A DNA stretch of 64,000 bases, taken from the NCBI RefSeq assembly GCF_002775205.1, contig NC_036450.1, positions 20,338,479-20,402,478 on the forward strand, given 5' to 3'. Position numbers and translations under genes: made by a program. Positions 25,958-39,770 of the stretch are shown here, in pieces (within the stretch, counting starts at the first letter, position 1; every line of letters starts with the position of its first letter). The notes beneath the pieces are model-generated. The model was not told the origin of the DNA and did not search any database. It worked only from the letters and a program-made list of their open reading frames with translations. The DNA comes from Xiphophorus maculatus (lineage: Eukaryota; Chordata; Actinopteri; Cyprinodontiformes; Poeciliidae).

Positions 25958-27865
25958 TACTTTTGCTCGTATAATGCATGAAATGCATCGTTTCCATTTC
26001 GAATAAAGCATGTATGTGGGGATTAATGATGTGAAATTCATTGTGTTGTGCTGAATCATAACTTTCCAGTGGTGTCACTCATTTTTTTAATGTTATATAT
26101 ATATGTATCTCAAGTCTTAATTTACTGTCTGTAGATGAATATTAACTTTTCCATTAATGCTCCCCAAGTGACTAGGTACTTATAAATACACATAATCAGA
26201 CAGTAAATAAGTACCGGTAATGATGTCTGACTAACCTTAGAGGTAAATAAAAAAAATGTTTGGCATGTAATTTAAATTGTTCATAACAATTTAAATCCAT
26301 GCTTTGTTCACCTTAAAGCTAGGTGCAAATGTTGTCCGTCAAATGACTGACATTTTACCACAATACTTTCCTACAACAAAAAAAATCACTCTGTCTGGAT
26401 TTATGATCTCTCTTGGACATTTTTCTAGGTAAAACCTGCCACAAAAATAACAGCCCAGCTGTAAAAGGGATGAAAAAAAATGAGAGGTTATTATTGTGAT
26501 TGGCAGGCATTTTGAAGCTTTACCCTCACTGTCTTCCAGCATCTACTTTTCTTCTCACCCAAACATCAAAATGGATGCCGGCCTTCTTGTATGCGTCTCT
26601 CACTATTATAATTTTTTTTTAAGCTGTTCATTTCTTGTAAATCATTGTGGAACTGACTAGACGTTTGAAGTGGGAAAACAGAAACAGCCATATCTTTTGT
26701 GGCCAGTGCTATTCACCTGGCTTGGATCCCTGCCTCTCTTGTCTTTCTTTCCCCTTTGTTGGTGCTGCCATCCAAAAACAGGAAAACCAAACACTAATTA
26801 GAATTTCACATAAATCTAACTCGGTGGTAGCTCGTTGTAAGGAATCAGCTCGGGTAATGCAACGCGGCCACTTTTCTAACAATAAAAGGCTGTAACAACT
26901 TTTCCTTAAGTAATAAAGTGCATCAGCTCACTTATAAAAAAATAGTTCAAGCAGCCATGATGTTCAGGCTGGTGAGGCAGAGCCAGGGAGCCAGGATTAA
27001 CCATCCATCACCATCAACTGTGTTTAGTCTGCAGTGTGATACCCTATTTAGTCATTACGCCTTGTTATTCTGTTAGAATCAAAGATCTTTTATCACAAGC
27101 GAGATTCTGATCTATTGCTCCCTCTCTGCTCCACTCATGATGTGTACATTGCACTTCTGCCTGAGTGGAAATGCACACTGCAACGCTCCACAGATCCTGA
27201 CAACTTCACCACACCTTGTACTACAAGTAAAACACTCCCCATGAGTTCTTCACCCTGCATTGAGGAACACGAGAATAGCTGTCAAAATCATTAATGAATC
27301 AGCAGAGGTTAAGTGCACACCGTATTGTCACCTTTAGAATTCATTTACAGAACCGTTCCGATGGGTTTAGCTCGACGATACCTGGTTGAACGTAAATGCT
27401 AGATGTTTTGCTCAGTTAATTTAATCTTTTTTTTTCCAACAAATATTAGAGTTCTGAGATCAGAGTGGGCAAAAATTCCTCCTCACTCCTGGGGTCTCCT
27501 TTCAAAAGAGCTCTGAATATTTGAAACGCCTACCTGGGAGAACCAACGTAATGACGTTTTTTTTTATAGCTGACGTCTCAACGTGTTGTTTTAAGGCACT
27601 ATGGAAAATCAGTAGAGTTAATATGAGTATATAATCACACTAAATGAAATATTTAAAGGCAGAATTGCCTTTTTAATTCTATAAATTCCAATTTGTTTGA
27701 ATGTTTGAATGTTTAACACAAGGCATTAATTTCAGGATATTTTGCTTATTGGTAAAAAGTTTGTCATCAATTACACTGATTACACTGAGGCATTCATTAG
27801 AAGGGATTTGTTTGGGATGGCAGAAGGAAGGCAAAAATGATAAATGTTTTTCTTTTTTTTACATA
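25958..27865. other. non-coding; hairpin at 26270-26296
   Basis: No exon recognised. ATTTAAATTGTT at 26270-26281 is followed after three bases by its exact reverse complement at 26285-26296. The stretch 26650-27320 has balanced composition and could be unique or conserved sequence. Confidence 0.35.
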
Positions 27866-27867
27866 TA

Positions 27868-28236
27868 CAGCTCTGGAAGAAAATGAAGAGACCACTGCAC
27901 TGTACCCCATTGGAAACCTCCTGGTTATCCCACCAAATATTGATTTCTGAACTCTTCCTGAGTTAAAACATTAGTGTTGTTATTTCTAAATGAATATGAA
28001 CTTGTTTTCTTTGCATTATTTGAGGTCTGAAAGCACTGCATCTTTTTTGTGATTTTGACCATTTCTCATGTTCTGCAAATGAATACGACATTTTTGCTTG
28101 GAATTTTGGAGACATGTTGTCAGTAGTTCATAGAATAAAACATCAATGTTCCATTTTACTCAAATATATACCTATAAGGAGTAAAATCAGAGAAACTGAT
28201 CATTTTGCAGTGGTCTCTGAATTTTTTCCAGAGCTG
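27868..28236. mobile_element. 369-bp Tc1/mariner-type MITE with TA duplication
   Basis: The left end CAGCTCTGGAAGAAAATGAA plus GAGACCACTGCA pairs with the right end TGCAGTGGTCTCTG plus AATTTTTTCCAGAGCTG. This forms terminal inverted repeats of about 32 bp with one small gap. TA flanks both sides (27866-27867 and 28237-28238), the target duplication of Tc1/mariner elements. It is only 369 bp and has no coding frame, so it is non-autonomous. The terminal sequence matches a family present in many fishes. Confidence 0.85.
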
Positions 28237-28238
28237 TA

Positions 28239-30165
28239 TATCAAACATCTGCAATGACATGATGCTATTTCTTTAGGTTATTGATAACATTTTTTTTTTA
28301 TTGTATGTGCATCAAACAGCTATGGTAACCACCCAGTGGGTTGTGTGGTAGTAGTTACCACGACTTCCGTTATCGCACCCAGTTTTAAATCATCGTGATT
28401 TGGATGCAGAAATTGCATTTTCCAACCGTTTTCGGGATGAAAAGATACGAGGTGGCAGCCTACTAGTTCATCTTGGAGTGCGAGACAATGTTGTGGAGCC
28501 AACAGTTGTTATCTGCAGTGCAGCTCTGAGCCGTTTTCACCTACTGGCTCAGCCACGCTCTCTCTCCAAGCACACCTTATGCTGCGTGTCCACAATCAGT
28601 TCAGTCATCTTGGCTGCCTCCTCTGTAATTAAACATGCAGTCTGTTATTTTCCATACTTCATTTGAAGTTATTCTCAACTCTATTAAAAACCTATTACGC
28701 CCCAATATTGCAGCACATAGAGCCAAAAATAAAAAGTCAGGCAACGAGCCATTCTCAAACTATATCCAGAAAAAAAAGCAGCTGTTTTTAGATTCGATTC
28801 TTTGTGGAGAAATATAGCCGTACCTCGTATAGAGAGGGCAATTTTCCTCTGCAGAGTAGTACATGCGCTACCATTTTTCTACGTGGAACACTATCATTTA
28901 CCATCTAGAAAATATCAAACATTATATGGCATTCGATTCACTTCGGGGGTGGGAAAAAAAAAAAACATTACTAGTTCAATGTTAACATTAATCCAGATTT
29001 CCATAACCAGCAGGAGTATAAACATTTGAATTAATTTGATTTTTAAATGTAAAGCGATCCCCAAGATAAAATAGAATTCATTCTTCTATTGTTTCTTGAA
29101 GAGGTTAATTCACATGCCAGTCACCAAAATAAATGTTTACTTGTCAATGCTATGTTTTGTTTGGGTCCAAGTGAGTGACAGCTAATGCATAGCTCTACCA
29201 TCTATAATCACAGTATGACTGACATGTATCATATGAAGCAGAGGATTTCTGAGTGCTTAGCTGTCAGTCTTGTGAGGTGGAGTAAATAGGGCTCATCTTA
29301 TGTTTATTCAATATTCTGAATAAGTAGTACACCCGGTGACCACTTAGCATGCATGCAGCTGGAGCTGACGGGGGAGCACGGGGCTCAGCATAATAACTGA
29401 GCAGGGACCTCCGCATTTGTGATGGTTTTCCCAAGCACACTGGATATCTGCTAGGTAACACAGTGTATAATATTGTGCCATTTGCTCAGCAGCTCTGCCT
29501 CTTTTTTTAGTCTTTTCTTTGAAACCTTGGCAGTTGACAACCGTTTCTGACGGTACTTCGAACTCTTCCTCCGTTTCCATCCCTCTGGATGTTCGATCAC
29601 ACACCTCAGCTCTTCTTCCAGTTTTCTCTGCCAGGTATAAGGGAGCAGACTGAGTGAGGCAGCTGCCTTTGCAGGAAACTTTCGCAAAGTGTATTTCTAT
29701 ATCACAACTCTTTATCACCTTTCTCTGCCATACGGGTTGATGGGGTAGAGGATTTTTTAGATGTGACGTTTGGATGGCTTTACGTAAACATCGTCATCCA
29801 TATTGTTCTAGCGGCTAAGTGGACAAAAGTGCCCTGTTGATGTCAGAGATTAGAGAAGAATGAATGGAAAAGCTTGAAATGGCAAAATCTCAACCGCATT
29901 TCATCACAGGTATGAAGCATCCCATTTCATGAACGCACGCTCATTGAGCTTTGAAGCAATGAGACTTTAGCAACTGAGCACCACACCAGGTGCCACAAGT
30001 GGTGTTGTGGGATATTTTCTGGACGTATGTTGGACCCCGAAATACATTAAGTATTGTGTAAATATCATGGGCTTTCTGCATAATGTTGCTGATCATGTTC
30101 ATCCCTTTTTGACCAGTGTCACAGTATTCTGATGGTTACTTGTAATACACAAAACGTCACAAAGC
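28239..30165. other. non-coding, nothing firm
   Basis: No exon recognised. Minus-strand open frames at 29344-29718 overlap each other in two frames without family resemblance or convincing splice context. Composition at 28320-28620 and 29340-29740 is more balanced than in the flanks. Confidence 0.35.
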
Positions 30166-30169
30166 TACA

Positions 30170-30350
30170 ACTATCTCAGACAAGTTTCTAGAACATGACA
30201 ATGAAATAATGACACAGTTACATCACAGATGTACAGTCCACAAATCCGGAGCAATTGTGGGATGGTATCCCATTAATATGAACCAAAATCTCTGCATCAT
30301 GGATCAAACACCTTGTTGAATTGTTTGTGAATAAAGGTCTTATTAGACAA
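30170..30350 (+). mobile_element. Tc1-like transposase relic
   Basis: 'CAAGTTTCTAGAACATGACA' near 30181, 'TGTACAGTCCACAAATCCGG' near 30230 and 'CACCTTGTTGAATTG' near 30310 follow the sense strand of the same subfamily as the copy at 12600-12997. Internal deletions have removed the catalytic motif. Confidence 0.65.
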
Positions 30351-30456
30351 TATTAGGTTGTTGTATTTTTTATGTTTTGTTTTGTTTTTTTAATGGAGAA
30401 TTTAGGTTTAATTCTTCAACCTAAATTATATACAGTATATATACAGTATCTACAGT

Positions 30457-32685
<2,229 letters not shown>

Positions 32686-32689
32686 AAGG

Positions 32690-32815
32690 ATCCACCAACT
32701 CTCAGATTAGAGATGTGTTCAGGGTTGTGCAGTGTTAGTTTACAGCCACACACACAAACACACAACAAAATGGTCACATTTGCCATGAATTCTTTCTCCA
32801 CATGTTTCTGGTGTA
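32690..32815 (-). mobile_element. Tc1-like fragment abutting a second element
   Basis: 'GTGTTCAGGGTTGTGCAGTG' followed by 'TTAGTTTACAGCCACACA' and 'TTTCTCCACATGTTTCTGG' is the antisense strand of the common fish Tc1-like transposase. It stops at the left end of the inverted-repeat element starting at 32816. Confidence 0.65.
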
Positions 32816-33407
32816 AGGGTGTTTTCACACTTGACAGTTCAGTGGGCTCAGTTCATTTCAACATTTGTAACGTTTTCAATTGATGCGGTTCACTTTCACA
32901 CTGCACTGGGTTAAATGACCCAAACCATCTAAAAACCCTTTTCACCCACTGACCAGTGGTGGCAGTGCACCAAGAACAACTGAAGAAAACGACACAGAAA
33001 CCTCAGAAGAAGACATGAGAACAATTTTCTTCTTCGTGAAATGTAAACAAAAATGAAGCATCAGATTTTAGCGAGTGTAGGATTTCTCTTTTGTCTTCGG
33101 TTAAAAAAAACACACACACAGTGGCCATTTCTGCCACTAGCACTAGACTCTTACATTTGGATTGATTGTTTTTACCCAGAATGCCCTCCTGTAGTTCACT
33201 TCCTACTTTTAGAGAGGTCTCCAGTTCGCTTGCATATGCATTTGAACAGTGCCAGTATGATGAATCTGCACATTTTAGTTAAAATCATAGACTTGTTTTT
33301 GTTTTTGCTGTTCCTCATTGTCAAACTCACAGCTGAAGGGTTTCTGTATCTTATGTTTTCTCCTACATATAATGTTGTTTTTAAGTTATTTAAGTGCCCA
33401 AAGGTCT

Positions 33408-33408
<1 letters not shown>

Positions 33409-33463
<55 letters not shown>

Positions 33464-33478
33464 GTTGTTGTTGTTGTT
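33409..33478. repeat. (TTA)n-(TTG)n compound microsatellite
   Basis: About eighteen TTA units switch directly to about five TTG units. It lies inside the 32816-33665 element, next to a palindrome. Confidence 0.95.
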
Positions 33479-33484
33479 TTTATT

Positions 33485-33522
33485 AACCTAAGTCTCGGTT
33501 CAGTTGAACCGAGACTTAGGTT
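33485..33522. repeat. 38-bp palindrome
   Basis: AACCTAAGTCTCGGTTCA at 33485-33502 is the exact reverse complement of 33505-33522, with only two bases between. It lies immediately right of the TTA/TTG array. Confidence 0.95.
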
Positions 33523-33665
33523 TTAGGTTGACCAAAGTTCGTCTTTTTGCTCCACATCAGAGTTTGATTATACATTCACACCTCTCCAAACGAATTAGAC
33601 TTTCAAGACAAACAAACTAGAGCTTGATGAAAGCAGGCTAAACAGGACTGGTGTGAATACTCCCT

Positions 33666-34131
33666 GAGACAATCATGTTTTCAGATTCTCTTTGCGATGA
33701 ATCTCTGTATCTTCTCCACAGCAGCCTTGAGCCACTTGCTCCTTTTTTGGTAAGTAAATTCAACTGAGATATTTACATCTGTTCTCTTCAATTTCCTTTG
33801 ATTGATTGAACAATGCTCTGTGAGACGTTCAAAAGTCAGGATATTGCTTTATAACCCAACCTTCCCCTGAGCTCCCCCACAACGTTTTGTTCTGCAAATC
33901 CGCAAGGGTCCACTGTACACACTAAACCTTTTGGAGTTTTACTTTCTTATAAAATGTGCAAACCATATATCATTTTACTTCTGATGTATTGTTTTGCATA
34001 AGTCATGTATCACATGAAATTTAAATTTTTGGCTTTAAAACGAAAAAATGTGAAAAGGCTAAAGGGGCACTATCCATTCATGAAATAAAATTAAGTTGGC
34101 ATTTAGCTCAATTTAAAGCTAAATGCCTGAG
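33666..34131. other. non-coding, nothing recognised
   Basis: No exon or repeat family seen between the DNA transposon and the tandem array. Confidence 0.4.
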
Positions 34132-34251
34132 AAAATAGTAACAGTAAAAACTATACTGTGATCACAAATAGTAAAATAGTAACAGTAAAAACTATACTGT
34201 GATCACAAATAGTAAAATAGTAACAGTAAAAACTATACTGTGATCACACAT
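34132..34251. repeat. 41-bp tandem repeat, ~2.9 copies
   Basis: Units start at 34132, 34173 and 34214, each opening AAAATAGTAACAGTAAAAAC and containing ACTGTGATCACA. The copies are identical until the end of the third, so the expansion is recent. Each unit carries the palindrome TGTGATCACA. Confidence 0.95.
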
Positions 34252-36179
34252 ATTTACATTCCCTTCACTGAGGAATATATAGATTTACACATCCCAGCAT
34301 GTGCAGTAATGCATGATTTTATCCAGAAACTGGCAGATTTTTATGTAGTCCATGCAGGTGTGTGACAGGGGGCACCTTAGAGAGAAAGAGGAGAACAAAA
34401 CAGATCACGGAGAGCACATCTCAGATCAGCACGTCTGTCTTCATTGTGTCAGACGGGAGGAAAGGGGCACCGGGCCACAGCACAAACACAGAGCGGGGGG
34501 TCAGGTGGACAATGGAGGAAGAGAAACAGCAGAATAATGTATATGAAGTCCAGCTCTACCCAAAGGTATGGGTCACTGCTGTCTGGTTTGTTCTTTCTCC
34601 AGCAGTGGCTCCCCTCGCAGACAGCTCTGCAAAATACAGTAGAAGCTAACTGATGCAATAGAAAAACCTTTTAAGGCTTGTTTTTTTTTTCTTCTCTCTC
34701 TCTCTTCCTCCCCAGCAGTTACGCACTAATGGATCTATTTTCCGGCCTAGAGCGTATCCAACCAGACGTCCTGTACCGGATTAATAAACAATTTATGGCT
34801 ATCAGTCCACAGAGTGACTGACGGACGAGTATTCGTACAACATGTCCGTGTTCTCGTTTTAAATTGTTGATGTCTGTGTCGTTGTGCCCTGTTTCACATG
34901 AAACTGAACAAATGCGTAACTGCAAATTTCGAAGAATAAAACTACTCAAGGTCGTGCCGCAGTCAAATGTGAGTCTAAGTTTTTACCAAGAGATCGGAGG
35001 GGAATTTGTTGGATTTATTTGGATTGTCCGGCTGCAGAACTTATGCTTAGTCTTCTTTAATTAAACTTGACTTCATTTGTCTAGAAAGTCTTGTTTGTTT
35101 GCAAACGTGTGAATGCGCAGGCAATCTCTGATGAGGAACAGAAAAGCGAACTCTGGCCTACCTAAAACCCAGATTGTAGATATGGGTTAGATTAAAACGG
35201 ACTCTGGCAAGGTTTGAATGCTCCAATTGCAGGAAAGTCCTGTAGGTTGCTTCTACAGACCCATTTGTTATTGTTGATTTATCATTTAGCAAGAGGAAGG
35301 AGTACTTAATCTTCTGATTAATAATCTAAACAGTTAATCGTGATAAATATGCAAAAAAAAAGAATAAATCTGGAAGGGGGCAAACACTTTTTTCACAGTC
35401 TTGTATTTCCAACCAATAAATATTGCAAATATCTCGTTCTAAATGATAAATCACTTAAGTTTAACTGTCCGTGTTTGCAAAAATTAATGAGGCACTGTGT
35501 GCTTTAAATAGCCTACAAGGCACGGTCTCGCACTTCTCTTTGTTTTTGGGAAGATCTATATCTGTGAAATAACCATTTTATTGATACCGTTTAATATCTC
35601 CTGGTCCTGCAGATAGCACATCCAGCAAGAAGCCGCTGGAAAGAGAGCAGAGATTAAATCTCAGATGGCAGCCGCTGTGCAACTTTAACACACAATCGGC
35701 TGACTGGCACGTCGCCAACGCGTCGCGAGGAATTGAGCAGGAATGGGAGTGTGCTGAAACATTTGGTGGCTGGGTGTGTTGTCTGTGACTGTGTCTGGCG
35801 AAAAAATGTGTTCCTGGAGGAGGATTTTTTTGTTGTTGTTGTTTGTGACTCCCTGTTTCCCTGGCCATCTGCTGGTCTATTCCCTCTCTCATCTATATGG
35901 ATAACAAGGCGTGCATTGGAATAGATAATATAACAGCCCTCATATGGTGCATGTGGACTAACAAGGTGGGGCAGATTGCGGGAAAATCATTGGAACTGGT
36001 ACTCTGCTGGGGGTAGAGGCCATGATGAGGGAGGTGTAGCTGCAGCAACAGCACGAAATTTGGTTTGATAAACTTTTTATGTACGATACATAAGTGAAAG
36101 TCATTCACAAAAGTAATCCGCTAAACCTTTCCAGGTATGTTATGTTGATCTCAAATTTCAATATTTTGTTGGTATTTTT
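34252..36179. other. non-coding, nothing firm
   Basis: No exon recognised. Part of 34340-34660 and 35560-36060 is G/C-richer and repeat-free, with several overlapping open frames but none of recognisable family. A poly-T/CT tract precedes 34715. Confidence 0.3.
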
Positions 36180-36370
36180 TGGCCAAGCCAACAAAAAGTA
36201 TAGTGCATAAATATAAAGTGTGAGGAAATCAGTGTTTGCCAGGAAAATTTCGAAAAACCGTGGTGTGCATTGGTATAAAATCGCCTGAAACGATGCAGAA
36301 CAATCTATGTATTACAGCTTCAAGTCCAACCATCTTTGCACAGAAAAATTAAGAGACAAAATTTCTGCTG
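36180..36370 (-). mobile_element. Tc1-like relic, 3' part
   Basis: 'GTGGTGTGCATTGGTATAAA' near 36261, then 'TTACAGCTTCAAGTCC' and 'CATCTTTGCACAG', follow the antisense strand of the Tc1 family near the transposase C-terminus. It may be part of the same insertion as 37140-37440, but the gap is larger than expected. Confidence 0.55.
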
Positions 36371-37139
36371 TTGTTTGCAAAATACCTCAAATACCACAGT
36401 ATCTGTGGACATGTTTTCAAGTTTTACAACCGATTCTTAATAAGGCTAGTTAGTTAGTTTGTGAATAATGAAGTGATTCCCCACTGTTGCAAATAAAGTT
36501 AGCCCTGTGTTTGTTTGAGCACCATTTGAGAAAGTTGGCAGTGAAGTTCCTCACCTGCCTCATGAAAGGTCAAAGTTCATGACAGGAAAGATACTTGGCA
36601 AAAATGGAAAACACAAATATTCTACAATATATTTGTTGTATCAAAATCTATGAAGAGGAGTTGGCCTGAATGTAATCTAAATATAATTACTTTTTCAGAC
36701 AGAGTGAGGACACATTTTTTCCCTTTAATAAAGAAATTTTTTTTGAAATTTTTTGTTAGCAGTTTGTATTGATTCAGACCATCTTCAATTCTGAAAACGG
36801 TTTTAAGTGTGACGTAAAAGCACGTGAAATCTGCAAGCTAATAGTTGTTCAGTGAACTGTGTGATTGATGCCTGCCTACAACGATGTATGTACGAAAATG
36901 CTAATTTTTTTACTATGTAAAGAATTTGGGACTTTTTTCACAGTCAGTGAGTCCCTTACCATCTGAAGATGAGAAGTCACTACTTTATAAATAGTACACA
37001 AGTGCTCAAATATGTTTAAATGTTGGGACTTGAGTACTATTTTCATAATAGTAGACAAGTGCCTGCTTGTGTACTAGTTTTTTCTCCTGCAGGACAAAAT
37101 GTCTATTGTTTTCCAGAACTGAAAAGTATCCATATCTTA
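36371..37139. other. non-coding between two Tc1 pieces
   Basis: AT-rich sequence with no gene recognised. If the flanking Tc1 pieces are one copy, this interval includes inserted DNA. Confidence 0.3.
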
Positions 37140-37440
37140 CCCCAGCTCCTATCTGCTTCCCTGTCCCTCTTGAAGAACAGCGTTCCCACAGCTTCATGCT
37201 GCCACCACCATGTCTCCTTAGTTTTCCTGCACACGGCATTAGGCCAAAGAACTTAATTTATTCTCTCATCTTTGCTCCACATCTTCTGGCAAACTTTAAA
37301 ACTAGACTTCCAAAGTTTTCTTTTAACATTCTTGTCACTCTTCTTGCCAGAGGCAGTTCTTGTAAGAGTTGCACCCTGGGCAAACATCTCCGTCTGCCAT
37401 CTCACCCACAAGCAAACATACATTGCTGAAGAAACCCACC
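37140..37440 (-). mobile_element. Tc1-like transposase relic
   Basis: 'CTTCCCTGTCCCTCTTGAAG' near 37156, 'CTTCATGCTGCCACCACCAT' near 37192, and 'CCACATCTTCTGGCAAACTT' near 37277 follow the antisense strand in order from the catalytic core toward the N-terminal half. Overlapping open frames of up to 120 codons on both strands reflect this decayed gene and are not separate proteins. Confidence 0.75.
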
Positions 37441-39499
37441 TGGACAAAACCAAAAATGTATATATTGCAATTTATCAAAAACATTACTAACTGTAACCAG
37501 TTTATCTTATATTAATTGATCCAGATAGATAAACATAAATACACAGATGGCCTAATTAAATACTGTAGGTGTTGATCTCGAAAATATATTTGAAATAAAT
37601 GCATAAATATATTTCAAAACAGTTTTAAAGCATCTGCAATCACTGTAATAGTAGAAGTGTGAGTCCATATGATCCAGATTTGACCAATCTCTATACAACA
37701 ATGTGCTTTTCACACTCTCCACTTAATTTGGCTCTAATGTTTATTCCAGTAAGCCTGGCATAAATGAGTTACTAGTCTGAAAATCTAAAATGGTGAATTT
37801 AAGATGTTCAAACAGAATGAGGACTTTAGAACTGAAGCCTCAAAGTAGACACAATCCTGACTGTTATTACACAGCTGCAATTTAGAGCAAAAATTGCTTG
37901 CTGTGTTTCCACTGTGCATGCAACAAGGGGTGCCATTTCAATGCAAATTCTTGTTTTTTTATTTATTGTTTTTGCCTAGTGGTGCCCCCCTGTGGTGTGG
38001 CCCCTTAGACAGGAAGTTACAACCCTTCTCTCCCTCCCCCCCACTGTTTCTAAGCACACACTGTGCAACATCTACACTGAAGATGCACATTTTTAACTGC
38101 AAATAGATCATGTTTGACCTGTTTTTTTTTTTTTATCTTTTATTTTTTTTGGAAAGTTAATAAACAGGCGTGTCAGTTTCAGTTCACATTCTTCAATGTT
38201 GTCTGTATAGTAAACTGCCGGTGAGGCTCTGTGCCCCGAAGGGAGAAGGTTACGGTTGTTTTGCTCCGGCAGGGTGTCAGACAGATGGAAAGACAAAGAA
38301 ATAAAGAGATGATGTGGTTGACGGCGATTCCTCCGTGGTCTGACCGGCAACAGAACAGAACGAGCGGGCCGGGGATGGGATGGGCCGGTGGAGAAACCTT
38401 TCCCTGAGGAGGAGCTCTATGCTAAAATGAAGACGTGTTCAGGTCCTGTGGGGAAAAAAAAAAAAAAAAAAATACTGCCCACATCCAGATGTTGGGAGCA
38501 CAGTTGATGACTGGGATGCCTGAAGGGAGTTTTGCCACTGTAAATCTTAATATGTGTATGCGTTTGTCGCGGATTTTCGCTAAATATTTCAAAGTGCTGA
38601 GAAGGCAAAGAAAGGGGGGAAAGTGGAAATCAGAATCTGGAGCAGCGGTCCCAAAAGACACGCTCAAGGAGCCCCATTCTCCCCGTTACAACAGAAATAA
38701 AACTGTTTGATCTCTGGCGCTCGTGCATCCATTGTTACACGCTGTAAAGCTCTACCCGCCCAGAGAAATTCACTGTAACCACGGCGTTACTGTTGAGGCT
38801 AATAAACATGAGCAGATAAATAGGCAGAATCAAAACATTTACTCATGCAACCTGCAACGCACTTAATGCCACCAGGGACTTGCGGCTAATTTGTAGCATT
38901 TTCACACACCTTCCCATTGTTAATGAGCACTTTCGGGGAACCAGTTTCTCCTCATCTCATCCTCCGCCTAGCTGCACAGCTAAATGTTTTTATTGCAATT
39001 ATCTACATCAGCATTTTCCCTCTTGTATCTTGTTCTGACAGATGAAGTTGTGCTGAACTTAAAATTGCTTTCCTTTTTGCACAAAAATTTTAGGTTTACC
39101 TGCTAATGATTCTACTTTGCAGATAGTCATGCACAAAGCCAAATTAATGGACGCTAGCCATTGTTTTGCACAGTGTCATATCTTTTAGGGCCTAAAAATT
39201 CAGCGGATGTCTTGATTGCAGAAGATGACTCTATATGAACTGAACATAATTCTCTTTGGGGGAGGGAGGACAGTGGGTTGGTCAGAATTTTTCCAGTGGA
39301 GACCCCTTTATTCCCCCCATTGGTTACGCCACTGTGATGGAGTACTTCATCTTTATCGAGAGCTGAGGAGCTGACTCTCAGCCTGGCCGCTTCACAGTCA
39401 ACTGAACATCTCAGTGCATGCTGAAGGTCATATTCTTTAATAAAATTGTAAATGAATTCAGGCGGTAATGATTTAAACAGGGACTCACCCAGAAGTATC
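37441..39499. other. non-coding; balanced block 38140-39050
   Basis: No exon recognised. From about 38140 to 39050 the sequence is G/C-richer and free of recognised repeats (apart from a poly-A at 38453-38471), with several TTAAT/TAAT words. It is a candidate conserved regulatory region. Confidence 0.3.
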
Positions 39500-39504
39500 C
39501 ATTG

Positions 39505-39770
39505 ACAAGATAACTATTAGTCATACACTCCACAAATGTTGAATTGAATTGTAAAAAAAAAAAGGGGGGGGGAGTGGGGAAGGAGCTAAAACTCTGCAGT
39601 TCTCTCCAAACTTTGTGGAGGACAAGGCATGCATGTCAAATAAGACGGTCTGGACAAATGAGAGTGAAACTGAACTTCCAGTAGAAAACTGGCACCTTGA
39701 ACGCAACACTCCTATTATGGAAAATGCTGGTAGCATCATCTTCAACAGTGAAAGAGAAGCCGAAATGGGA
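39505..39770 (+). mobile_element. Tc1-like transposase relic
   Basis: 'GATAACTATTAGTCATACAC' followed by 'TCCACAAATG' (near 39508) matches the segment just after the DNA-binding domain of the Tc1 transposase, sense strand. 'GTCTGGACAAATGAGAGTGA' (near 39648) and 'GCTGGTAGCATCATC' (near 39727) match the catalytic half. An A/G homopolymer tract (39552-39575) interrupts it. Confidence 0.7.

Larger units (their letters stand above)
32816..33665. mobile_element. ~850-bp non-autonomous DNA transposon
   Basis: The left end AGGGTGTTTTCACACT and the right end (reverse complement AGGGAGTATTCACACC) form short imperfect terminal repeats, 13 of 16 matching. The right flank carries 'CTTTCAAGACAAACAAACTA' and 'CAGGCTAAACAGGACTGGTG', words typical of one abundant fish element. 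Inside is a TTA/TTG microsatellite and a 38-bp palindrome. The 157-codon open frame at 33053-33526 runs through the microsatellite into a poly-isoleucine string and is not a gene. A target-site duplication was not found. Confidence 0.6.

Noticed and set aside
25904..25980. A functional tRNA gene
   Set aside because: A and B boxes are present, but the acceptor and anticodon stems do not pair.
33053..33526. 157-codon open frame
   Set aside because: It runs through the TTA/TTG microsatellite into poly-isoleucine and lies within a non-autonomous DNA transposon.
37006..37453. Overlapping frames of 60-120 codons on both strands
   Set aside because: They cover a decayed Tc1-like transposase in antisense and are not separate genes.
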